Shown here: one piece after another, positions 24,101 to 32,131 of the stretch
Layout: each line of letters starts with the position of its first letter
Position numbering within the stretch: position 1 is the stretch's first letter
Assembly (NCBI GenBank): GCA_914767715.1
Contig: OU612069.1
Span: 1,736,001 to 1,800,000 of the forward strand
Source of the DNA: Membranipora membranacea
Taxonomy: Eukaryota > Bryozoa > Gymnolaemata > Cheilostomatida > Membraniporidae
Reading direction: 5' to 3'
DNA: 64,000 nucleotides
Notes under the pieces: model-generated
The model's database searches: none
What the model was told of the DNA's origin: nothing
Seen by the model: only the letters and a program-made list of their open reading frames with translations
Program-made: the position numbers and the translations under genes

Positions 24101-26776
24101 GATATGTCGATCTCAGATAGGCCACATAAGCCATCTGAGAGTTCATAACTAGCAACCAGACTCATGTTGAAGTCGAATTTCTGGCCACATGTTGCATAGG
24201 CTGCCACTTGACTAGTATGGTATACCTCGTTAACACACAGCCCGTCAGCATTTTTCATGAGAAGAGCTAAAGTATCGAAAGCTATACGTCCGCGTCTCAT
24301 TCCATCTATCATCCAACAGAGGAGGATACTGACCGGAAATTACTAGCGACGAATGAGAAAAGAAGTTACTAAGGGTACCTACTGTACATAAATAAAAGTT
24401 GGTTATGTCTTGCAAGCACTGCTTTATGTCTTTTGTTCGTTGTTAGAGGGATTTTTAGATAGCATCTTACATCCTACATCCTGTACAATAGTGGTGAGTA
24501 AAACTCAAAATTCTGCTATTATGAGAATAAAGTTGTTTATTTGGCTCAATAATTTTGTTTACCTGACAATTCGTCTCTGCTCTGACTCTGGGTCTCCATA
24601 ATCGAACAGCCTCAAACACTCTTTGACAGGTGCATAGAAAGTGAAGGTTCGCCTCTCATCATCAACAACATCACATAACATCCCATCCACTAGCCCTTCT
24701 AAGATATCTGTACTCAGTTTTTCTGCAGTAATATTTGTCTGAAATGTAAAACTTAAGTAAGAAATTCCTATGATATGTTGTAACCATACGTTTGGAAAAA
24801 TGGATGATAAATGTGGGTCATGAATGTGAAGAGCATTACACAAGGTTTCAGGAAATAGGGTAGATTAACTGGTGATAAATTGCGAAAACAATGTATTTCC
24901 GATCATCCTATTGGATAAGTGTCCAGCTATGCTACATTGATTCGCTAATTGTTGAAAGCCTAACTGAGATAAGATCGAACCCTGAGATTAGAATTAATAT
25001 TCCAAGTGAGGATGATATATTTACTTAAATTACTCACAGGCTCTGGTGAGTATGAGACTGCAACTTCAGCTAATGATATTAAGATTTCTGATGTTATATT
25101 CTTTTCATCCAGTAGACCGAGCATCTTGAAAACAGCTTTGCACAACTCAGGGTTTTTGAACGAGGAAACCAGCCGCTTCAGCATGAAACTAAATATGTTT
25201 GGTGATCCCTGGACATCCATACCCTTCACCAGTAAAGCTAAGGAGTCAGTAGTGCTGAATAGCTACAAACGTATAGAAATGAGCTGTTTACGTAAGTAAA
25301 CTGTGAATGATTGAAAAGACTGATCTTATCAGGAATTAAGTAACTGCGTAAGTGGTGATTCCCCGACAGATGAAAACATTTAGTAGGCCTGCTATAAATA
25401 ATAATAAAACTATAGGACTAGTAGTATTTAATCTAAAGCTTTAACCAAATGGAGTTTTATGCACATGGATATCTTATGGTGACTTTGGGAGGCCAGGATA
25501 AATAAGATGGGTTAATCCTAAATATTTAGGCAGCTGTGTTGGATGAGTCCCAGTAGACTTATGGGTCAGTGTTTGATCCATAGCATTTTTGTTGTGATAT
25601 TTGATCATCAGAATCTTCTTGTTTGTATATATTCTACTCACATCATTTGATAGTACATAACGCCTTGCAATTAGCAATGCCAATGGCATTCCAGTGAGCA
25701 GTTCATGTAGCGTGTCTAGTTGGTCTCTTTGCAAAGTTGAAAGTTCGCTCATGAAGTGTCTGGTTTCGTCCTTAGAGAAAACTTCTATATGTTTGAAATT
25801 ATCCTGACTAAGATGAAGACACTGTTCAAGCCATTTCTCAGGTTGAACATTTCTTGTCGTTACAACAATTTTCCACTTCTTCCCATTAATATGCTTCATT
25901 GCAGATAAATGTTGATCAATACACTGGATGACAGACGTATCCAGTTCAGCGTCATCAAATATGAGAAATTTAGTCACATTTTGATATTTTCCACTGTTCA
26001 GACTAATGAATAGTTCCCCCAGAATTTTCCCGATAATGATGTCATCGTATGTTTTCTCTTCATTCAATGATTGGAGATTGAGATCATGCTCAAGTGCAAA
26101 CTTTTTGAGGTCACCTAATAAAACACCAGTCTGAAAACTGCGAAAACATCCAGATATATAAGGGCAGTCATCAAGGGCCTCTACCTCCCGAGCTATTTGT
26201 ACAGCTGTCTCTGTCTTTCCAACACCACTCCTTCCTGTAAAAGGGTAATCAAACTTATATCTATAATGACGGTGGGGAACAATTAAACTTGGCTTTAAAA
26301 ATAGAAATAACCAGCTCACATTGTACCCGCAAAAAGGATGGAATTCACAGAATTTTGAGATTGAACCAATTTTTATAGATTGTATTTGTAATGAGATGTT
26401 ACTCATGCCATTCCCAAACTCCAATCCTATCCTTGAACTTTCCTAGTTCCTACCCAACTAATGAATTTACTTTCCCCAATGTCAATCTGGCAGAACATCT
26501 CTCAAATCAGGTAAATCAATACAGCATACAATCAAGCTCATAGCACAAATTTGTACATCTTCAATAGGTATGGATGGATGGTATGGATGGTTCCTGGCCC
26601 AAGCCTAATATATTACCAGTAAGAATAATGACAGCAGGAGCATATTCATTGCTAGGAATTGCGGGAGTGTCCAACAGTGAACTCCTGACATCATTATAGT
26701 GAGCTCTTCGCAGAAACTCAGTCCTCCGCAACAAAGCTCTATTCATTGCAGGCAGTAGTAAACGTACATATAATTG
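1..26776 (-). CDS. Gene A: NB-ARC/winged-helix/LRR immune-type receptor (NLR-like), partial at both ends
   Basis: This is a multi-exon gene read on the minus strand. Exon order is 26617-26776, 25642-26234, 25038-25262, 24563-24738, 18887-19052, 17248-17393, 16400-16609, 15590-15714, 14897-15169, 10250-10475, then 25 LRR exons (9257-9397 down to 2489-2629), 1644-1784 and 1-124. Every junction has GT/AG sites and matching phase. The protein so far is about 2,030 residues: an NB-ARC ATPase with P-loop GRSGVGKT, Walker B FLIFDDAELD, sensor-type VVTTRN and GMPLAL; a winged-helix-like region; about 500 residues of helical exons; then more than 50 LRRs. NB-ARC proteins are STAND ATPase switches, and LRRs usually sense ligand, so an intracellular immune receptor is the likely role (inference). 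The N-terminal signalling domain was not found and the C-terminus lies beyond position 1. Gene B is a head-to-head paralogue. Confidence 0.85.
125..1643. other. Gene A intron, 1.5 kb, mostly featureless
   Basis: AT-rich intronic sequence. Around 1368-1385 the string CTGCCCTTGCAGT recurs from positions 10-20, so it may be a relic of an LRR exon end, but no open splice-bounded exon could be built there. Nothing else was recognised. Confidence 0.4.
1644..1784 (-). CDS. Gene A exon: diverged LRR exon (2 LRRs)
   Basis: Again exactly 141 bp with phase 2-2 (acceptor CATTACAG|C, donor GGGAG|GTGGGT). It reads CLEELNISDNNKLATLP then LKSLKMSHCGLTQLS. It is a further copy of the array exon outside the uniform 282-bp block and more diverged. 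The distance from its 3' end to that of the next array exon is 845 bp, close to three units, but no LRR remains in between. Confidence 0.85.
1785..2488. other. Gene A intron of about 700 bp between array and diverged LRR exon
   Basis: Both ends resemble the array intron (for example GTGCTTTCTTTCTTAAACA near 1841), but about 1900-2440 is unrelated sequence. It probably results from insertion into, or decay of, array units. No coding segment was seen. Confidence 0.4.
2489..9397 (-). repeat. Tandem array of 25 LRR exons in gene A (282-bp unit: 141-bp exon + 141-bp intron)
   Basis: Coding segments of 141 bp start at 9397 and recur every 282 bp down to 2629 (for example 9257-9397, 8975-9115, 3053-3193, 2771-2911, 2489-2629), 25 in all. 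In the minus reading each has an acceptor TTACAG|, opens with C ATA or a variant, runs 46 codons and ends TGG AG or GAG AG before GTTGGT/GTTTGT. Entry and exit are both phase 2, so exons join to each other in any combination. Each encodes two LRRs, for example LEELNLSGNNNLVTLP followed by LKSLNVSGCDLTEIP. At least three exon types are visible (SDNNKLATLPDRIG, GNNNLVTLPDAIG, and GNNNLVTLPDDIRCLASLKK), partly in a three-unit (846-bp) higher-order order between about 3053 and 6577. Introns are as similar as exons, which points to recent duplication or gene conversion. No stop was noticed in the copies I translated; not every copy was checked base by base. Confidence 0.92.
9557..9880. mobile_element. 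TTAA-flanked MITE, 324 bp
   Basis: The ends AGCGACAGTCCTA and TAGGACTGTCACT are inverted repeats, and TTAA directly flanks both (9553-9556 and 9881-9884). TTAA target duplication is typical of piggyBac and Kolobok elements. No coding capacity. It contains a 21-bp inverted repeat (9686-9706 with 9726-9746). It sits in the intron between the first LRR exon and exon 10250-10475. Confidence 0.8.
10250..10475 (-). CDS. Gene A exon: junction to the LRR region
   Basis: Acceptor TTTGTTAACAG, donor GAGAG|GTGACA, phase 1-2. Its first half (VWYRHTGEPDIDGIP, then TAEELL) aligns with gene B exon 44709-44828 (YWYENG, then EDELL). Its second half already looks LRR-like (PPFIAEMAPFLKALWLN). The terminal AG plus the C that opens every array exon makes a Ser codon, so it splices in frame into the first LRR exon at 9397. 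This is the point where genes A and B diverge in architecture. Confidence 0.75.
11594..11959 (+). pseudogene. THAP domain (N-terminus of P-type transposase), frameshifted
   Basis: The reading has the THAP zinc-finger pattern: CCAFGCSN at the start, the conserved W of DKWIEAV, CSKHF about 50 residues later, and AVPTMF at the end. A good acceptor (CTCAATTTTACAG) at 11592 suggests that a 5' exon existed upstream. The frame stops at 11959, while a neighbouring frame that opens just before it continues, so there is a frameshift around 11910-11959. THAP domains are the sequence-specific DNA-binding part of P-like transposases. Confidence 0.85.
11955..12591 (+). pseudogene. Remnant transposase coiled coil and C-terminus
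   Basis: From 11955 to 12203 the frame encodes QRRRIKTLQQRIRRFEKERV, a basic leucine-zipper-like helix of the kind that follows THAP in P transposases. After a stop and frame change, 12256-12591 reads KNRGGLVALSPNTKKLFVV and ends SKLNRLVIFQHQ, resembling the C-terminal end of THAP9/P transposases. The RNase-H-like catalytic core that should lie between is absent. Confidence 0.65.
13093..14896. other. Gene A intron remainder, 1.8 kb
   Basis: No exon or element with clear ends was recognised. Short reading frames here lack splice context and recognisable motifs. Confidence 0.4.
14897..15169 (-). CDS. Gene A exon: helical segment
   Basis: Acceptor TTTGTAG|GTGAGG, donor CCA|GTGTTA, phase 1-1, 273 bp, open throughout. 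It encodes SCRRAVLSLCQYVKSAY and KQRDIGASIAKLVYND. The donor is weak and was chosen because its phase joins cleanly to exon 10250-10475, so the 3' boundary is less certain than the rest. The gene B equivalent is 39553-39738. Confidence 0.6.
15590..15714 (-). CDS. Gene A exon: helical segment, 125 bp
   Basis: Acceptor TTTATTTCCAG, donor CA|GTAAGT, phase 2-1. It encodes YYAELVARKM and GKVYITELLIEMYY. Gene B exon 39291-39415 is also exactly 125 bp with the same phases (ENPYLIYVFEKLIKFYI). Confidence 0.75.
15788..16250. mobile_element. Long-inverted-repeat MITE (family shared with 45420-45830)
   Basis: The left arm, about CGGCAGGACCACAGCAATAT onward, is matched in reverse complement by the right arm ending GGGGTCCTTCTGAAG. 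Similarity extends through blocks such as GGCAGCTAGTT, AAAATTCAGAGCA and CTTCTCATCTRTGAGGT. No coding content. It sits in the gene A intron between exons 15590-15714 and 16400-16609. Confidence 0.65.
16400..16609 (-). CDS. Gene A exon: helical segment with DxRDYKKV motif
   Basis: A 210-bp exon (acceptor CCATTTCCAG, donor GG|GTAATT), phase 2-2. The stretch HPLLDNRDYKKVISELCRF aligns with VQLVDDPDYKYVVKLLQNL of gene B exon 38904-39101, which is the clearest protein-level link between the two genes outside the NB-ARC. Confidence 0.8.
17248..17393 (-). CDS. Gene A exon: helical repeat segment
   Basis: Acceptor ATGTGTTGCAG, donor AAC|GTAAGT, phase 0-2. It reads LLYSSLLTSLASYH and LLDEALNVYSLTV, two amphipathic helices of TPR/HEAT style. 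Its counterpart in gene B is 38571-38725, with the same phases. Confidence 0.75.
17821..18135. mobile_element. TA-flanked MITE, 315 bp, with embedded tRNA-like sequence
   Basis: Perfect 15-bp terminal inverted repeats (CCCTATAGGAGTTTA), with TA immediately on each side (17819-17820, 18136-18137), as for Tc1/mariner-type elements. The interior, on the minus strand about 17925-17995, is tRNA-like, with TGCAAGGTAGTGTCTGCC and the B box GGGTTCGAATCCC and TGC at the anticodon position. It is not a functional tRNA by inspection. It lies in a gene A intron. Confidence 0.8.
18887..19052 (-). CDS. Gene A exon: helical segment (C-terminal to winged helix)
   Basis: A 166-bp exon (acceptor TTAATTTTAG, donor CTA|GTGAGT), phase 2-0, encoding MCLVALTRIIP and SYLYRHLETLSNNIQELI. 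It aligns with gene B exon 37889-38045 (LALIVLTQTMP, SYFLSHGRSLRRHIERLL). The 5.5-kb intron upstream of it holds the nested LINEs. Confidence 0.8.
19377..24350 (+). mobile_element. Non-LTR retrotransposon (LINE), degenerate, interrupted by another LINE
   Basis: Parts in order on the plus strand: an apurinic endonuclease domain about 19394-19940 (MDVEIAALQETRLQ, then GHWHLIDFI); after the inserted element, GGTDQQIISPVLNIQLKPKR near 22050; reverse transcriptase about 22490-23100 (CGDYSGMSL, LPESQSGF, FIDLTKAFDTVH, GVMQG); the thumb region about 23400-23640 (KVYTTYTAI); and a C-terminal zinc-finger-like CSYCDEICRSQIGHISHLRVH near 24090-24150. Many stops and frameshifts show it is dead. The 3' boundary is approximate. 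It sits in the gene A intron between exons 18887-19052 and 24563-24738. Confidence 0.8.
19945..22031 (-). mobile_element. 5'-truncated LINE inserted antisense into the LINE at 19377-24350
   Basis: The minus reading contains WITPGIEKLIRAREKAHK (about 21920), NEFPMKWKKSQISPLPK, the RT motif VGAPQGTKLG (about 20940), the catalytic NYADDVTFYTT (about 20860) and the thumb FLGIFIDDKLSFN (about 20640). The 3' tail toward 19945 is a short AATAC/AATTAC repeat, as in several LINE clades. The flanking LINE reads smoothly when this segment is removed (VTLMT then ESSDDGGTDQQ). Frames are broken in several places. The clade was not assigned. Confidence 0.8.
24563..24738 (-). CDS. Gene A exon: winged-helix (ARC2-like) segment
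   Basis: A 176-bp exon (acceptor ACATTTCAG, donor GTCAG|GTAAAC), phase 0-2. The order helix (ILEGLVDGMLCDVVDD), strand (RTFTFYAP) and helix (VKECLRLF) is that of the winged-helix domain of NLR/Apaf-1-type proteins. The position of the MHD motif appears to read FYAPVKE, without the His-Asp pair. Gene B has a 194-bp phase 0-2 exon at the same place. Confidence 0.75.
25038..25262 (-). CDS. Gene A exon: ARC helical subdomain
   Basis: This phase 0-0 exon of 75 codons (acceptor CGTTTGTAG, donor CCT|GTGAGT) follows the NB-ARC core directly. Motifs such as LCKAVFKMLGLLDEKNIT and ILISLAEVAV fit the helical ARC/winged-helix transition where STAND proteins usually read 'hhxhLsfL..pI'. It corresponds to the 231-bp exon 35817-36047 of gene B. 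Confidence 0.8.
25642..26234 (-). CDS. Gene A exon: NB-ARC nucleotide-binding core
   Basis: This 593-bp exon (acceptor TTTTACAG|GA, donor GAT|GTGAGT) encodes the whole nucleotide-binding core in order: Walker A GRSGVGKTETA, Walker B KFLIFDDAELD with both acidic residues, the sensor-1/RNBS-B strand KWKIVVTTRN with its arginine, and the GLPL-type motif GMPLAL. All expected functional residues are present, so it should bind and probably hydrolyse ATP. By motif order it is NB-ARC rather than NACHT. Confidence 0.9.
26617..26776 (-). CDS. Gene A exon: linker before the P-loop
   Basis: The acceptor is ATTTTTGTAG and the donor ACTG|GTAATA. The reading ends in AVIILTG, and the split Gly codon (G|GA) joins it to RSGVGKT of the next exon. 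The stretch FLRRAHYNDVRSSLL resembles the pre-P-loop helix of NB-ARC proteins and matches the 34252-34389 exon of gene B. An in-frame ATG at 26746 could be a start, but the good acceptor and the gene B parallel favour an internal exon. No upstream exon was recognised. Confidence 0.7.
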
Positions 26777-27719
26777 CTACAAAAATCGGATTGGATTATT
26801 GGTGTTAGACAAGGAGTAACTTGCATCAAATAAAGAGAGCAACTCTGTGATATCAAATTTTTAACAGACTCTAGACTGTCGGTTGACAAAATTCTTTGTT
26901 GTTATTGCAACGGTCTTGAGTTCCTTGTGCAGAGGGTGCAATTGCATAAGAACCACTGCAATACGAGGCTGCAGCAAATAAATCTTTTGGCATTTTCTTC
27001 TTTCTTTGAATGGTTTGTGCTCCACTACCACACCACCTAAGATGGTATGTTCACAATGGCAGCGCTGGATGGATTATGAGGGAGGTCAAAGAGACTTATA
27101 TATGCCAGTAATTGACCTTTCTTCTGTGCCACATGGAAGAAATATTTGATACAGTCAAGAACACAGTACTGAAGCAAAATTGTCTGTTGAAAGGGCTCAA
27201 CGCACAAATACCCTTTGGCTTCCCTACAATTTAGTTTGCAAAACAGGAATTATTTCACTGGTTGGCAAATCGTTTCCACAAGAAAGTTGTGTGTACCAAA
27301 TTCCTTGCTGAAGTTGCAGACCATCCAGTACACAGGAAAGCTCTTTGCTACGGCCTATGTCATGACATGGTAGGAATCACATCTGAGTCTCCAGCCATGC
27401 CCTTTGCTTAAGCCATGCAGCCATCTTTGACTGCCCCTGTTTTTTTTTTGTGATTCAAGGTTCAGAAAATACCTTATCATGGTCACTCTGGAACCTAGAA
27501 GTTAGGACAACAGCGTCGGTGAAGGTCAACCACCAAGGGCACCACTCCAATTATGGTGGCCTCACATCAAGTGACCCCTGGGCTCATTGATCGCACCATC
27601 ACTCTTCCTTACTGACTCACTTCCAAAGACTTGAATTATGAGATTGCTCGCCTTTGATACTATAATCCACTCTATACCACCGGCAACAATAATACAACTT
27701 GAACCGACCACCCGAGCCG

Positions 27720-28280
27720 AAGGCATCACAAGACTGGAAATCAATATAGGGAAATGGAATTCAACCCAATGAGTTACAGCAGAAAGGTCTAAAAGAGCAG
27801 ACTAGAAAGTTTCTAAACACTCCTTAAAACCAATATCCCAAAATTACAGGCAACAAAATACCTGGCTTGTAGTGAAAGTTGAATGTACACCTGTTGCTGG
27901 AAGAGTCATGTCAACTACCTGACTCAGTAGCAAGGCCTGTGAAATAGTTGGCATCATCAGAATAACAATCCCTACTCTGCTGATAGACAGGGCATACTGT
28001 GAACTGGTGACACCAAGTTTGAAGTACTCCTCTGCAGTATGGGACTCGTCCCTGACATGCACTCAATTTCAACAAATAAAATAAGTACAGCGCAATTCTG
28101 CCGCTTGGTTCACAACATTCAAAGATCAGACCACTTGACTAGTACGTCCTCCATCATTACAGAGCATTGGCGCAGAGCTAAAATGACATTATCTCATATC
28201 TATCATATATCTTCAAAGCAATGGTTGTTACAAATCCCAGAGAGTCCACATACTGCAAGATAATTTCAGGACAGCACTTA
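27720..28280 (+). mobile_element. Degraded LINE reverse-transcriptase C-terminal fragment
   Basis: Broken plus-strand reading frames give WEMEFNP (about 27750), then AYCELVTPSLKYSSAVWDSS and VQRNSAAWF (about 27980-28120), the typical pattern after the RT catalytic motif in CR1/L2-type LINEs (IxxSLEYssxVWdP, LExVQRrAAR). Stops interrupt the frame. The 5' limit is not defined and may reach 27000. Confidence 0.6.
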
Positions 28281-28435
28281 CTGCAGTACATTATTCTTCA
28301 TCACAACTCCAAGTCACATCAGAAGAGTATCAGTTGAAGTATAGAACAACATCTCAACAAGTGGCCATTACAAATTATAGTACAGTTATCTGAATGTATA
28401 CAAAGGTGTAGTGAAAGATATTTGAATTGCATTAT

Positions 28436-28774
28436 CACTATGGTTCCATGGATCGATTATGTAAGGATTTCGTTAGTAATCGCCCCATGGAAATGGCATT
28501 AAAGTCAAATTCCGATTGTGACGAATGACTTTTTGGACGCGAATATCCAAACCGTGTTTATTCCACCCATTTCCTTATTGGCGTCGTGGCCGAATGGTTA
28601 GCGCGCTTGCACACAATGCTTTCCAAGGGTTTTAATGCGGGAGGCCGGGGTTCAAGTCTCGGCCGCGGCAGATTCTTTTCATGTTTTTCCCATTATGGGA
28701 ATGGTTAGAATCCACTGGATTCTAACCATTCGAAAGTGGAGTGAACCACAAAATCGACCCATGGAACCATAGTG
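28436..28774. mobile_element. TIR element (339 bp) carrying a tRNA-like sequence
   Basis: The ends CACTATGGTTCCATGG and CCATGGAACCATAGTG are inverted repeats that extend to about 22 bp (...TCGATT). The flanks share TAT on both sides. The interior holds a tRNA-Ser-like segment (28580-28671). Another end of this family (CACTATGTTTCCATGGG) occurs at about 52137. Confidence 0.75.
28580..28671 (+). tRNA. tRNA-like sequence (type II/Ser-like), probably a pseudogene inside a mobile element
   Basis: The A-box-like GTGGCCGAATGGTTAGCGC and B-box GGGTTCAAGTCTC are well spaced, with a long variable region and a good T-stem (GGCCGGGG/CTCGGCC). The acceptor stem pairs poorly by eye and no clean anticodon stem was found. 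Because it lies inside a TIR element, a captured or SINE-derived tRNA relic is more likely than a working gene. Confidence 0.45.
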
Positions 28775-29421
28775 TATGACTGTCGATTAGTTGTGGTTTG
28801 GTTTGTAGTGATCCTGTGTAACCCACCAGCTTGCAAGCTCAGGTATCAGGAGTTTACAAATGAAATTTATTCTATAATTGATCACTGCTATACATACATG
28901 GTGGGTACCTTAGCTAATGTGTTGGCTCTGATTGGTGGAGTGAGAAAGGCAATGACCAATTAAGCCAAATTGCCAGCATATTCAGCAGTGAAATTGGTTA
29001 ATCAAAGGTACAGGCAATGTCCAGGTTAAGGTACTTTCCTGGGAGTACCATAATGAGCTGGCATCAATGAACTCCCTCTCACTGGCATTGGGTCTCTCCC
29101 CAACCAATCCGAGTCAACACATTGGTTAGCTCCTCTAGTGCCTCTCTGTTAGCATTATGATATTGTATAAATTATGTTCAGTAAATGAATAATAATGCTT
29201 TATCAAGTTTCATCAACATCAAGGTATAATAATTATAATATCATATATGGATTTAGTTATTATTATTATTATATATATATTTATCATATGACCATATATA
29301 AACGGTACAATTTGCAATTGCATATTTACCATGACTCTAGTCTATTGAATAAATTATGTATAAAGCACCCTTGTATTTACGGTCACCCACATTTCATTTG
29401 TGTAACTGGCAGTGTAAGTCT

Positions 29422-30015
29422 TACCCTGACCCCAGACAGCAGGTCACTGACAGTTGGTTTGATGAGTTGCAGCCATGTGTGTGTGTGGTTTGTGTTTGTT
29501 GTGGTGAAGATGGGAAGCTTGCATGAACCAAGTTATCGCGGCTGTGGAGCTTCTGTACCCGCCAATTACGTTTCTCAGATGAGTCACTTCTCTCTCATTG
29601 GTCAGAAGTTAATATTCTGACCAATGAGAGAGAAGTGACTCATCTGAGCAACGTAATTGGCGGGTACAGAAGCTCCACAGCCGCGATAACTTGGTTCATG
29701 CATGTCGTGTATTCAACTTACATGAGATATGCTGAGGCGTCCAGTATTGGTACAACTCCTTTGTCTTCTCTCATTCTCTTCTCCTCTCTAAGCCAGTGTC
29801 ATTATTAATGCCTCTTTCCTGCGCATTCCCGGATGTAGCCTGAGTTCTTATGCAGCACTCTTATCTGTCTTTCCCTATTTACTACCTGCAGTCTATTATA
29901 CCTTGCACTACAATACACAGCTTCCCATCTTTACCACAACAAATACAAACCACACACACACGAGGCTGCAACTCATCAAATCAACTGTCAGTGACCTGCT
30001 GTCTGTGCCCTGACG
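29422..30015. mobile_element. Nested foldback element: near-perfect inner hairpin plus outer inverted arms
   Basis: The inner arms, about 29523-29609 and 29617-29703, are inverted copies with one or two mismatches around a 7-bp loop (GTTAATA); the palindrome begins CATGAACCAAGTTATCGCGG. Outer arms, about 29425-29517 and 29926-30012, form a second inverted pair (AGACAGCAGGTCACTGACAG and its complement; TTTGTTGTGGTRAAGATGGG). A spacer of about 220 bp separates the right inner and right outer arm. No coding content. Confidence 0.8.
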
Positions 30016-31621
30016 GAAAACTAGAATAGTAGAATATGCCCGCTCCAATGTAACTTGATAGTCACGCTGAGATCTACATTATTCTGGATGTTGGTTAAAG
30101 TGAAAATGAAACTTATTGAAAAGATCTCATTAAACATGCTACTTGATTGGTTGATATGGGGTTTTCCAAATTTCGTGGAATTTGGTTTTCCTGTGGTTGG
30201 TAATCCCAAAGGTTTTTCCAAAATAGACATGGATAGTACACAGACAGAATTGTTCAGATAACTCTACTGGAAAATGATGAGACCGCCCAAATGCTCAGGC
30301 CGTTTGGACGGCATGATTACTGGCAGTGGAGGCAGTACACTTCTATACTTGGATTTCAACGGTGAAGGAGGCTCTTCATATGATTAAGAGAAAAGAAGTA
30401 AAACACCGAGCGCTCATGTCATATATATTCATATATAATACTCGAACTACCAAAAGACAACTAGAAATTTTTTCGAGTTCATCTTAGCAAGGAGTAACCT
30501 CCTTGATCTTACTCTTAGTGGACAACAATCAGTCTCAGCAAGGAGTTACTCCTTGGTCTCAGGCACACCAAGGATCCCTCCTTGCTCACACTGTGAATTC
30601 TGGGAGCATGCATGTCTGTCTCCCACTCACTCACCAATGAACTAAACCTTTGCACTCACTGTAATAGTACAGTAATATATCCCATAGGAATACTGCATTT
30701 TTGATTTTTAGGCATTGTTGGCCTAGGGTAGGAAGGATTCATGGGCCCCTGTGACTGACAGTCTTTACTTTTAAGTAACTTTGCCAATGTCCAGTATCAA
30801 CTGATACTTGACATTTGCAAGGTAAATACATGTAAGTCCCAAGTGCCCATGGTAGGACTGAGAAGCTCCCCTCCCCCTATATCACAAAGCCAACTCATTG
30901 AGGTGGGAAGAGTCCAGTAGACTTTATATAGCCTGTCTCTACAACAATTAAACAAAGCTTGTCAAGACAGAGTACAGCCTCACTACTACTGACCGTGACC
31001 GCAACCCAGAAGAGGCCCACTTAATTCATTTGATGAGAGTTTCCAGATCACCTAAAGAAAGTCCTCTATCAAGAGGGATATACAAAATGAAACTGAGTTA
31101 CACTCCCAGTCACTATTCTAGATCTCAACAGATAAGTTCTTCTCGGAAAGTAACATCTGACCTCTGGTATTAGCGTTCCAATCTCTCATGAGTTCCTTTG
31201 AAAAACAAGTGTGTTTTGCCAATGTGAGTCAGTAGTAGTGGTTGATACTAGATATTGGCCTCAGAAACAGAGTGTGTAAAATGGTAGTATCATACCAATT
31301 TTACATGCTTATTGCTTTACTGACATACTTCATGATTTATTGCCTTACATCAGAGCTTAGTAAGTGAGTTATTTTTTTTTCATGTGTTTATTGCTTACTA
31401 TAAAAACTAGAATAAGTAGAACGGTATTAAAGGTACATAAAAAGTTAAAAGGCAATGGGTCAGTCAGATAGCACAAAGCTAGAACAGAGACTGCCCGACT
31501 TGTGCGCTCGATGTTGCCCCGGTTGCTGGTATTGGCGTGTCCTTATCAACCACAATTTATTGCTATGATGAAATAACTGATGTTGTACAAAATAAAAAAA
31601 AACTCACGTCCATTTATGGTC

Positions 31622-31832
31622 TCAATACCCTGTGATACCGTGTGAGAAACCAGGATGTTGCTTGGTTTTTTGTCTTGGTATCAGTACGGGTCTATGGACT
31701 GGATCCTGATGGGGCACAGGAGCATTTGAGGCCGGATGCTCTTCCTGACACCACCGTGACACGCCGGGAATCGAACACGAGACCTCACGATTGAAAGACC
31801 CATGCCTTACCCATTGCGCCACGGCCGCTCCC
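31622..31832 (-). mobile_element. tRNA-derived SINE
   Basis: In the minus reading a poly-A/T-rich flank is followed by GGCCGTGGCGCAATGGGTAA (A-box-like) and TCGTGTTCGATTCCCGG (B box), then a non-tRNA body with GGTGTCAGGAAGAGCATCC. The tRNA head resembles Glu. Long frames across it are accidental. Confidence 0.7.
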
Positions 31833-32131
31833 TAAAAATAAAAAAAAAAATAAAAAGGTACTAGTATAATATGATATCAAAAATATTAACCTGTTCACAA
31901 AAGTGAGGCTTTATGCCCAGAACAGAATTCTCTATGGTTTGCTTTGCAAAATGAAATATGAATAAAATACAGTGTCCTGAGGGGTAGGCCTACTGGTCTA
32001 AAGTCATGAATCATGCAAAGCATTTTGTTTTGAGTAGAGATTAAATACATGCAACTTTGCCACTTAGGTTTTTGGCTAAAAAGACCTGACGATTTTCTTA
32101 GATCATCAGCCCTGAGATGATTAAAGCTTAA

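Noticed and set aside
24061-24312. Minus-strand open frame as a gene A exon
   Set aside because: The opposite strand carries the zinc-finger-like end of the plus-strand LINE, and no acceptor/donor pair with a matching phase was found.
28580-28671. Functional tRNA-Ser gene
   Set aside because: The acceptor stem pairs poorly, no clear anticodon stem was found, and the sequence is enclosed in a TIR element.
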